Shown piece after piece: positions 7,440 through 13,721 of a stretch of 64,000 nucleotides of DNA. Numbering within the stretch: the first letter of the stretch is position 1; each line of letters opens with the position of its first letter. The stretch is from Clostridiales bacterium (GTDB taxonomy: Bacteria; Bacillota; Clostridia; Lachnospirales; Lachnospiraceae): positions 1-64,000 of the forward strand of contig JAJQAC010000014.1 in NCBI GenBank assembly GCA_021204025.1, written 5' to 3'. The position numbers and the translations under genes are program-made. Below the pieces are notes generated by a model. It saw only the letters and a list, made by a program, of their open reading frames with translations. It did no database searches and was not told the DNA's origin.

Positions 7440-7726
7440 CCTTACCAAAATCTTACCATTCCACAGCAGTGTGGAGCAGGGGAACGCAAAAAGCACCCGA
7501 TACCATAATGATATTGAGTGCTTCCGCAATCCGAATCTGACACAACTTTTGACGCAACCTGACACAACTTTTGATAAACCGTGATAAAACGAACACATCC
7601 AAAAAGCCTTGATTTTCAAGCATTTACGGATTAAGATAAAGCAAGACAGAAACTATTTATTAAATTTTATATCTTTCAGGTGTGTGAGGAGAAGTAAAGT
7701 GGAAAATGGCGTAAATAAGCCATTCT
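7440..7726. other. Non-coding right flank of the Xre gene
   Basis: No gene is supported. A 16-base direct repeat lies at 7537-7574. A small stem AATGGC-GTAAATAA-GCCATT lies at 7704-7724. The end of the phage-like module probably falls here, just before the second copy of the duplicated unit begins at about 7727. Confidence 0.4.
7537..7574 (+). repeat. 16-base direct repeat, period 22
   Basis: CTGACACAACTTTTGA occurs at 7537-7552 and again, identical, at 7559-7574. It lies at the inferred right edge of the phage-like module. It could be a recombinase or regulator binding site; there is no further evidence. Confidence 0.6.
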
Positions 7727-7849
7727 TCATCTGATTTCGACCGATACTTTCCAGTCTTCAAGCAAATTCTCACTACCGTCGTAATTACATGGTTGATGTC
7801 CAATCATCTCCATTGTAGGATTAACATCATATCGACTTTTCTGATTAAA
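7727..7849 (-). pseudogene. Start-less partial copy of the 73-residue gene
   Basis: The minus strand reads FNQKSRYDVNPTMEMIGH, closely matching residues 2-19 of the gene at 192-413, and then diverges to a different tail before a TGA. The codon where Met should be reads TAT, and no start lies upstream in frame. It marks the left edge of the second copy of the duplicated unit. Confidence 0.65.
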
Positions 7850-7951
7850 ATATGTACATATCTTGCGTTTTGCGTTACAATAATGACATAGTGGAGAAGG
7901 TGTATTATTACATACAGCCCTCTATTACGATCATTAGAAAGAAGGTACAAA

Positions 7952-8155
7952 ATGCCGTTAAGTGAACAAAGAAAAGAAAGTATGTATAAGTACGCGAGAA
8001 AACTTAAAACGCATCCCTCTGGATGTCCAGAAAGAAAAATATGAGGAAATCAAAACTGCCGCCAGTACAGCAAGGGAAACCGTCAACGGTTATATTAAAA
8101 AGGCCATTGATGAACGTATCAGCCGCATTTTCACGCCGTCTATGGAGAATATTTA
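7952..8155 (+). pseudogene. Frameshifted RHH protein gene, 3' part replaced
   Basis: The ATG at 7952 has a good GAAGG site and starts MPLSEQRKESMYKYAR, the expected start of an RHH protein, but this frame soon runs out. The continuing RHH sequence (LKRIPLDVQKEKYEEIK, then ETVNGYIKKAIDERIS) is in another frame from about 8003 on, so about one base was lost around 8000-8015. At 8126 the RHH sequence stops matching copy 1 and joins a DUF4160 gene fragment, giving a stop at 8155. A GTG at 7962 could still start a 64-residue product in the RHH frame, but I regard the gene as broken. Confidence 0.7.
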
Positions 8156-8308
8156 GGTTCGTTCGATATTCAGACCCTTGAAATGATAGAGGGAGATTTA
8201 CCCGCAAAAGGCCAAGCCCTTGTACGTGAATGGGCGGAACAGCATAAAGACGAATTACTGAATATCTGGAACACACAGGAATTTAAAAAACTCCCGCCAC
8301 TCAAATAA
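8126..8308 (+). pseudogene. 3' half of a DUF4160 gene
   Basis: From 8126 the sequence reads HFHAVYGEYLGSFDIQTLEM and continues to LPPLK before TAA. This is the C-terminal half of DUF4160 proteins, which normally begin with a strand and a PPHFH motif. The N-terminal half is missing and is replaced by the RHH gene. It is followed 17 bases later by DUF2442, the usual partner of DUF4160 in two-gene units. Confidence 0.7.
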
Positions 8309-8324
8309 CGAAAGGGATGAAATC

Positions 8325-8603
8325 ATGTTTTACACGATAAAAGAAGTTCAGCCATTACCATCTTTCAATCTGCTTGTCATCTTTACTACAGGAGAGCGCA
8401 AACGATACAATGTTGCGCCACTATTTGAGAAATGGGATGTATTTAAAACGCTTTCCCGTGTTACCGGCTTGTTTGAGCAAGTAAAAGTAGACGCAGGGGG
8501 CTACGGTATCTCGTGGAACGATGATATCGACCTGTCCTGTAATGAACTCTGGGAAAACGGAATAACGATAGAACCAGAGCATAACCACAGAAAGGAAGTG
8601 TAA
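8325..8603 (+). CDS. DUF2442 family protein
   Basis: A 92-residue protein, MFYTIKEVQPLPSFNLLVIF, then GERKRYNVAPLFEKW and GYGISWNDDIDLSCNELWENG. This is the full DUF2442 pattern (xxVxPLxxxxLxVxFxxGExRxxD, then ISWNDxxDLxxxxLWxxG). DUF2442 and DUF4160 genes commonly sit together and have been suggested as toxin-antitoxin-like pairs. Here the DUF4160 partner is truncated. The ribosome site is AAAGGGATGAAATC. Confidence 0.85.
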   Translation: MFYTIKEVQPLPSFNLLVIFTTGERKRYNVAPLFEKWDVFKTLSRVTGLFEQVKVDAGGYGISWNDDIDLSCNELWENGITIEPEHNHRKEV

Positions 8604-8606
8604 TCT

Positions 8607-9152
8607 ATGCCATTACCCAAAGAGCAAATTTACACCATCGAAGATATCTATGATCTACCAAATGGACAACGTGCAGAACTGATTGACGGTCAAATCTATG
8701 CTATGGCTCCACCAACAAGGAAACATCAGCGGCTTGTTATCGAATTATCCACCACGATCAATAGTTTCATCAAATCAAATGGCGGTTCCTGTGAGGTCGA
8801 TATAGCCCCGTTTGCCGTATTTCTGAATGAGGATGAGTATAACTATGTTGAACCCGATATTTCCGTGATCTGCGACCCTGACAAACTCACTGACAAAGGA
8901 TGTAACGGTGCCCCCGACTGGATCATTGAGATTGTCTCACCAAGCAGCCGACGCATGGACTACTACAGGAAACTAAATCTGTACAGTAATTCGGGTGTCC
9001 GCGAATACTGGATTGTGGACCCAGCGAGACAGGCAGTTGTTGTATATGATCTGGCACATGAGGAAGGCCCTTCTTTATATTCCTTCTCTAATGCTGTTCC
9101 TGTCGGTATATATCCCGGTTTCTCCATTGATTTCAGTACAATCCGTATATAA
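8607..9152 (+). CDS. Uma2-family (DUF820) PD-(D/E)XK endonuclease-like protein, copy 2
   Basis: A 181-residue paralogue of the protein at 1622, sharing the first ten residues exactly and the motifs AELIDGQIYAM, EPDISVICDP, DWIIEIVSPSS and REYWIVDP. All the expected acidic and basic active-site residues are present. It starts 3 bases after DUF2442 and ends before a terminator similar to that of copy 1. Divergence between the copies is clear throughout the middle and C-terminus, so the duplication is not recent. Confidence 0.85.
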   Translation: MPLPKEQIYTIEDIYDLPNGQRAELIDGQIYAMAPPTRKHQRLVIELSTTINSFIKSNGGSCEVDIAPFAVFLNEDEYNYVEPDISVICDPDKLTDKGCNGAPDWIIEIVSPSSRRMDYYRKLNLYSNSGVREYWIVDPARQAVVVYDLAHEEGPSLYSFSNAVPVGIYPGFSIDFSTIRI

Positions 9153-9172
9153 TCCATTATGAAATCTACAAT

Positions 9173-9210
9173 AGGGTATCTCTAATATCGGGATACCCTT
9201 ACATTTTTTA
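9173..9210 (+). terminator. Terminator after Uma2 copy 2
   Basis: AGGGTATC (9173-9180) pairs with GATACCCT (9192-9199) and is followed by TACATTTTTTA. It is a close match to the element at 2245. It separates this rightward gene from the convergent nagB gene. Confidence 0.75.
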
Positions 9211-9215
9211 TTTTC

Positions 9216-9947
9216 TTATTTCATGCACCGCGAGAGCGCAGCCTCATCCGCGACCACCGTCACATCCGGATGCATCTGCAGGATCGACGCCGGGACATGC
9301 GGCGTCACCGGACCATAAAGCGCCTCTTTCAAAATATCCGCCTTACCCTCTCCATTGACGACAAGGAGGATTTTCTTTGCCATCATGATGGTCCGGATCC
9401 CCATCGTATAAGCCTGCTTCGGCACCTCATCGATCGAGTCAAAAAAGCGCTTATTGGCCTCGATCGTCTGCTCCAGGAGATTGATGCAGTGCGTCTCCTT
9501 CTCAAATGCGGTATCCGGCTCATTGAAACCGATATGACCGTTATTTCCTAATCCCAGGAGCTGCAGATCAATGCCTCCCACGGATTGCAGCAGCGCCTCA
9601 TACCTTGCGCACTCCCCGTCTGCATCCGGATTGGTGCCATCCGGCAGATGCGTCCGCTGCGGATTGATATTGACATGATCAAAAAGTCGATGATGCATAA
9701 AATAAGCATAGCTCTGTTCATTTTCCGGAGAAAGCCCCTTATACTCATCCAGATTTACCGTGGTCACATCCGCGAAGTCCAGATCTCCCTTTTCATACCA
9801 CTCGATCAGCTGACGATAGATACCGATGGGCGTGGAACCCGTCGCAAGTCCGAGCACACAGTCCGGCTTCATGATAATCTGCGCTGAAATAATGTTGGCC
9901 GCCTTGCGGCTCATATCCTGATAGTCCTTTGCTCTGATGATTCTCAT
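9216..9947 (-). CDS. nagB: Glucosamine-6-phosphate deaminase
   Basis: Converts glucosamine 6-phosphate to fructose 6-phosphate and ammonia, feeding amino sugars into glycolysis. About 243 residues from MRIIRAKDYQ (AGGAAAGG site), the normal length of short Gram-positive NagB. Visible motifs are LGLATGSTPIG (phosphate loop), NLDEY around residue 67 (catalytic Asp) and LGLGNNGHIGFNEP at 131-144 (with the catalytic His). It lies 34 bases after an iron-type ABC ATPase gene, with no terminator seen between, which is an unusual operon partner. Confidence 0.95.
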   Translation of the reverse strand: MRIIRAKDYQDMSRKAANIISAQIIMKPDCVLGLATGSTPIGIYRQLIEWYEKGDLDFADVTTVNLDEYKGLSPENEQSYAYFMHHRLFDHVNINPQRTHLPDGTNPDADGECARYEALLQSVGGIDLQLLGLGNNGHIGFNEPDTAFEKETHCINLLEQTIEANKRFFDSIDEVPKQAYTMGIRTIMMAKKILLVVNGEGKADILKEALYGPVTPHVPASILQMHPDVTVVADEAALSRCMK

Positions 9948-9981
9948 TTTGATTTTCCTTTCCTGCATAACTTATGATCTC

Positions 9982-10755
9982 TTACACCGGATCATCTGCC
10001 CGCATCGCGTAGCAATGCCGGCTCTCTCCGGTTTGCTGAATCTCTATCTTTACTCCAAAAACCTTCTCGATCTCCGGGCTGCCGCATACCTGCATCGGAC
10101 TTGCATCTGCAATGATTTTACCTGTATGCATCAATATCACTTGGTCCGCATATTGCAGCACCGCATCCAGATCATGCAGTACGGCAACCACGCACTTTCC
10201 ATTTTCTGCCAGCTTTTTCATCAATTCCAGAATCTCGATCTGATTTTTGATATCAAGCCAGGTCGTCGGTTCATCCATAAGTACCGTGCCTGTATCCTGC
10301 GCCAGGGCCATCGCAATATAGACCTTCTGGCGCTGCCCTCCGGAGAGGCTGCCAACCATCTCTCCGGCCAGAGTCTCTGCTCCCACCTGCCGAAGCGCGT
10401 CCCGTACTCTTTCCCGGTCCTCCTTACGATATCGGCGAGGATAAGAAAGATAGGGGAATCTCCCATGCAGCACCATCCGTTCTGCCGTGATCTCCGGGAT
10501 ATTCCGGCTCTGAGGGAGATAAGCGACCTCTCGCGCCCATTCCCGGTCGGAAAAGACGACCTGTGATTTACCGTCACAGAGAATTTCTCCTGACGACGGC
10601 CTCCGGATACCCGCAACGGTTTTTAACATCGTACTCTTACCACAGCCGTTCGGTCCGATCACCGCCGTCACCTTACCCGGCTCAAACTGCGCGCTGATAT
10701 CACAGAGAACATTCCCACCGCCATATCCGGCGTACACCTGACGCAATTCTATCAT
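9982..10755 (-). CDS. Iron/siderophore/cobalamin-type ABC transporter ATP-binding protein
   Basis: A 257-residue FecE/BtuD-type ATPase. It has GPNGCGKST at 34-42 (Walker A), a Q-loop glutamine at 82, LSGGQ at 137-141, VLMDEPTTWLDI (Walker B and D-loop region, with Trp where Tyr, Ser or His is usual) and the H-loop LHDLD. It powers the membrane permease encoded just upstream, with a 4-base ATGA overlap. The substrate cannot be read from sequence: ferric siderophore, haem or cobalamin are all possible. Confidence 0.92.
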   Translation of the reverse strand: MIELRQVYAGYGGGNVLCDISAQFEPGKVTAVIGPNGCGKSTMLKTVAGIRRPSSGEILCDGKSQVVFSDREWAREVAYLPQSRNIPEITAERMVLHGRFPYLSYPRRYRKEDRERVRDALRQVGAETLAGEMVGSLSGGQRQKVYIAMALAQDTGTVLMDEPTTWLDIKNQIEILELMKKLAENGKCVVAVLHDLDAVLQYADQVILMHTGKIIADASPMQVCGSPEIEKVFGVKIEIQQTGESRHCYAMRADDPV

Positions 10756-11828
10756 GAGGCTTTTCCCCCTTTCCGGCGCCAGAGCAGATAGATAAAAAAT
10801 GGTCCGCCGATAAAGGACAGCAGGATTCCCGTCGGCAGTTCATACGGCGCAAAGATCAGACGCGAAGCCAGATCGCAGAGCGTCACAAAACCTGCTCCGA
10901 AAAAGATACACAACGGCAACAGACGATCATTCTCTCCGCCCACAAAATGTCTCACCATGTGCGGTATAATCAGGCCTACAAACCCCAGCAGACCGGCAAA
11001 ACTCACACACGCGCCGGCAAGCATTGCGGCGATCCCCAGAAGTACCGGTCTCATGACCGATACCCTCAGTCCCAGCCCCTGCGCCGTATCCTCTCCCAGC
11101 GCAATCACATCCAGTTCATTGCACAACGTCAGCGCCAGGATCAGGCCGATGACAATGAATGCCGCCGCCGGTATCAGTCTGCCCGCGGAAACCGATGAAA
11201 ATCCGCCGACACGAAAATCCGCGTTTCCGATCGAAGCGTCCGGAAACAGGATTGTAATGGTCTCTGACACTGCATTCATACAATTACTGACAGCGACACC
11301 GCCCAGTACCACGGTCGTCCGGGAAGCTCCCATCTTCTGAGAAACTCCTGTCACTACAAGAGCCGCCAACATGGCTCCCGCAAAAGCAGAACCGGCAACC
11401 ATCCATCCCATCGATGCGCCGGCAGCGCAACAGATACTCACAGCAAGTCCTGCTCCCGCATTCACACCGATAATCCCGGGAGACGCCAGCGGATTTGCCA
11501 GCACTCCCTGTATCACGGCTCCGGATACCGCAAGTCCGGCTCCGGCCAGCAGGCAGGCCATGGTCCGCGGCAGCCGGACATACCACAGGATACGGGATGC
11601 CGCAGTCGACCTCTCCCGGTCCGCCAGCGCCCGACCCAGTTCGCCTAAAGACACACCGGACGCGCCAAGACAGATACTAAGCAGAGCCGTGAGAAGCATA
11701 AAAGCAAGCGCCAGCCAGATCAGAGATTTCCCATGACAGCATGATTTTCCCATACGAGATGTACACATATCTGATTGATTGATTCTGGTTCTTCTCTTAC
11801 CGGATTGATTCGTACTGCCATTATTCAT
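10752..11828 (-). CDS. FecCD/BtuC-family ABC permease
   Basis: About 358 residues from MNNGSTNQSGKRR. The ATG at 11828 has GGAG at good spacing and overlaps the binding-protein gene by 8 bases. After a 35-residue cytoplasmic leader come about ten hydrophobic segments. Family motifs are visible: LPRTMACLLAGAGLAVSGAV near the N-terminus, ANPLASPGIIGVNAGAGLAV, and GFVGLIIPHMVRH near the C-terminus. It forms the transmembrane part of the importer with the ATPase at 9982 and the lipoprotein at 11821. Confidence 0.93.
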   Translation of the reverse strand: MNNGSTNQSGKRRTRINQSDMCTSRMGKSCCHGKSLIWLALAFMLLTALLSICLGASGVSLGELGRALADRERSTAASRILWYVRLPRTMACLLAGAGLAVSGAVIQGVLANPLASPGIIGVNAGAGLAVSICCAAGASMGWMVAGSAFAGAMLAALVVTGVSQKMGASRTTVVLGGVAVSNCMNAVSETITILFPDASIGNADFRVGGFSSVSAGRLIPAAAFIVIGLILALTLCNELDVIALGEDTAQGLGLRVSVMRPVLLGIAAMLAGACVSFAGLLGFVGLIIPHMVRHFVGGENDRLLPLCIFFGAGFVTLCDLASRLIFAPYELPTGILLSFIGGPFFIYLLWRRKGGKAS

Positions 11829-12876
11829 ACAGGATTTTCTCCAGATTTTCATAGGCTTCCCCCCATCTCCGGTTGGGTTTTAAATTATACAGGCCAGAGT
11901 CCATATAGTAAACCCTGTCCTCGCGAACCGCGCTCAGACCTGACCAGGCCGGAGTATTTCTCAGAAGTTCGTCCAGATTCTTCTCGATCGTAACCGTATC
12001 CTGCCCCTGCTCTACAATAAAGATAAATTCCGGGTCATCTGCAATGATCTGTTCCAGGCTCAGGTCGTCCAGATAAACGCTGCCATCCGCGATATTGACA
12101 CAACCAAGAGCACTTAGCATCTCACCAAGCACATTGTCCCTGCTGCCCTTCGCCTTGATACTGGCGGCACTTGCCCTCAGATATAACACTGTCGGAGGAT
12201 TTTCTCTCTCTTCAAGAGCTTTCCGGCTTTTCCCGATAGCCTCATCGATCTCACTCCGGATGTCAAGTCCATTCTTCTCATATAATTCTGTCCGTCCTGT
12301 AATCTGCGTGCAGATATCTAACATATTGAGATAACTTTCAAAATCAGAAACATCAAAATACAGCGTCGGTATCTCAGCTTCTTCCAGCGTTTCCATCCAG
12401 TCCAGATCGATCTGTGTATTGCTGCTGGCGATCACCAGATCCGGCTCGCAGGCAAATAACAGTTCCAGGCTCAGATCCCTGGTCATCCCCAGGTTGACTG
12501 TATCCTCCGACAGATTCAGATCAAAACTTGTCCAGGCGTCATTCGCTGTCGCGGCTACCGTTCCGCCGGCCAACTGCCAGACATCGGCAAAACTGCCGAT
12601 TAGAACCGCCGTGCGCTCCGGCTGGTATGGCACGCTCACCGCCCGTCCGAGGTCATCGGTAACGGTCAGATCATCCTCTCTCTTTCCTGCGGTGATGGTA
12701 TCTTTGCCTGTCTCTACGCCAGCCGCTTCCGTAGCCACTTCACTCCTGTCCTTTTCAACACAGGAAGATAATGATAGCGTCGCCAGTAACAGCGAAAATG
12801 TCAGGACTGCGTTTCTTCTTATCGCGTTTCTTATCGTATTTCTTATTGTGTCTCTTATACTGCTTCTAATATCCAT
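11821..12876 (-). CDS. Substrate-binding lipoprotein of iron/cobalamin-type ABC importer
   Basis: A 351-residue protein. The N-terminus is a basic stretch of IRxx repeats (residues 3-21), a hydrophobic core and the lipobox LSSC, so the mature protein is a lipid-anchored surface protein. The family features are DDLGRAVSVPYQPERTAVL near residue 75, the helical backbone and EQIIADDPEFIFI near residue 270. This is a class III binding protein (FepB/BtuF type). The first gene of the importer operon, with its own promoter at 12984-13012. The IRxx repeats come from 12-base imperfect tandem repeats in the DNA. Confidence 0.9.
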   Translation of the reverse strand: MDIRSSIRDTIRNTIRNAIRRNAVLTFSLLLATLSLSSCVEKDRSEVATEAAGVETGKDTITAGKREDDLTVTDDLGRAVSVPYQPERTAVLIGSFADVWQLAGGTVAATANDAWTSFDLNLSEDTVNLGMTRDLSLELLFACEPDLVIASSNTQIDLDWMETLEEAEIPTLYFDVSDFESYLNMLDICTQITGRTELYEKNGLDIRSEIDEAIGKSRKALEERENPPTVLYLRASAASIKAKGSRDNVLGEMLSALGCVNIADGSVYLDDLSLEQIIADDPEFIFIVEQGQDTVTIEKNLDELLRNTPAWSGLSAVREDRVYYMDSGLYNLKPNRRWGEAYENLEKILYE

Positions 12877-12983
12877 CCTCTCTCTTCCTTCTGATTCGAT
12901 TCTTCAGATTTTCTCCTGCCATGTCTCCCTTTTCCCAATCTACAGAGAACACAAAAATAGATTCAAAAACCACAGCTTCCATC

Positions 12984-13012
12984 ATTCTATCGGAAAGAGC
13001 CGTTGATTGCAA
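12984..13012 (-). promoter_or_regulatory. Promoter of the ABC importer operon
   Basis: On the minus strand, TTGCAA (13012-13007), a 17-base spacer and TAGAAT (12989-12984), about 110 bases ahead of the lipoprotein start. I found no cobalamin riboswitch between promoter and gene. Confidence 0.55.
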
Positions 13013-13054
13013 TGCCTTTCCGTATAAAAATTTCAGAACTTTCTCGTTCGGTTA

Positions 13055-13082
13055 TTGACATATGTTCATAATGAGATATAAT
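13055..13082 (+). promoter_or_regulatory. Strong promoter for the DUF134-oxidoreductase operon
   Basis: TTGACA (13055-13060), a 16-base spacer and TATAAT (13077-13082), both consensus. It implies a leader of about 180 bases before the ATG at 13270, and this leader contains several hairpins. Confidence 0.75.
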
Positions 13083-13096
13083 GATAAAAAGCCTTC

Positions 13097-13226
13097 AAAA
13101 AAAGAATCCTGCAAAGCAGGATTCTCCGCCTGCGGCGAGTCGCTTTAGCGACATAATTCCACTCCGCCGCAGTGCGATCCGTCGGAGACTTTTTATTTCA
13201 TAGGGCGCACTTTCCTATGGAATAAA
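13097..13226. other. Hairpin-rich leader or small-RNA locus
   Basis: Four stems in 130 bases: GAATCCTGC-AAA-GCAGGATTC (13104-13124), GTCGC-TTTA-GCGAC (about 13139-13152), CTCCGCCG with CGTCGGAG (followed by ACTTTTTATTT) and TTTATTTCATAGG with CCTATGGAATAAA (13192-13226). In the rightward sense the third stem looks like a terminator, so it may attenuate the downstream operon. In the leftward sense the first stem is followed by seven T and is a textbook terminator, which suggests a leftward transcript not tied to any protein gene. Confidence 0.6.
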
Positions 13227-13269
13227 ATAAGCAGGGCTTTCTTCCCCACATTCATCCAAAGGAGGCGCA

Positions 13270-13614
13270 ATGGCAAGACCACAAAAATTCAGATGCATCT
13301 GTTCTTTTCCCAAAAATACGGAATTTCATCCCCAGGACTGTCTCTGGACGGACAGCGTCAATCTGACCTGCGATGAGTATGAGGTCATCCGTCTCCTGGA
13401 CTACGAACATCAGACTCAGGAACAATGTGCCAGAAAGATGGATATCTCGCGTCCCACAGTAACGCGGATCTACGAGGAAGCGCGCCGCAAGATCGCAGAT
13501 ACTCTGGTAAACGGCAAAAGGCTTACGATCGGCGGCGGGGACGTCATCGTATGTACAAAGATGCGGCCGGAATGTATCAACGAAGAGCATTGTTGCCACC
13601 GGAAAAACCGATAA
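13270..13614 (+). CDS. DUF134 family predicted DNA-binding regulator
   Basis: A 114-residue protein with a strong AAAGGAGGCGCA site. It starts MARPQKFRCICSFPKNTEFH and contains VNLTCDEYEVIRLLDYEHQT, then KMDISRPTVTRIYEEARRKI, a sigma-factor-like helix-turn-helix, and Cys residues that may bind metal. DUF134 proteins often accompany iron-sulfur or redox genes. It is 107 bases ahead of the multi-domain oxidoreductase and is its likely regulator. Confidence 0.88.
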   Translation: MARPQKFRCICSFPKNTEFHPQDCLWTDSVNLTCDEYEVIRLLDYEHQTQEQCARKMDISRPTVTRIYEEARRKIADTLVNGKRLTIGGGDVIVCTKMRPECINEEHCCHRKNR

Positions 13615-13721
13615 CGATTCCAGCCTGCGGTCACTGATGACGAAATCCGTCATCACACTGTCAGAGATTTATTTTCACGATCGATAACTCATTGCTGCCA
13701 TGCAGCAGAAAGGATAAACAT

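Noticed and set aside
7395..7619. Leftward 74-codon ORF overlapping the end of the Xre gene
   Set aside because: The sequence is rich in Cys, Phe and Leu with no pattern, it is antisense to a clear gene at one end, and no ribosome site was seen.
1..9210. Complete prophage or integrative conjugative element
   Set aside because: No integrase, terminase, capsid, relaxase or coupling-protein gene is visible, so only a replication module can be claimed.
12877..13054. Cobalamin riboswitch ahead of the BtuF-like lipoprotein
   Set aside because: The importer family made this likely, but the conserved B12-box type core is not present in the 110-base leader on the minus strand.
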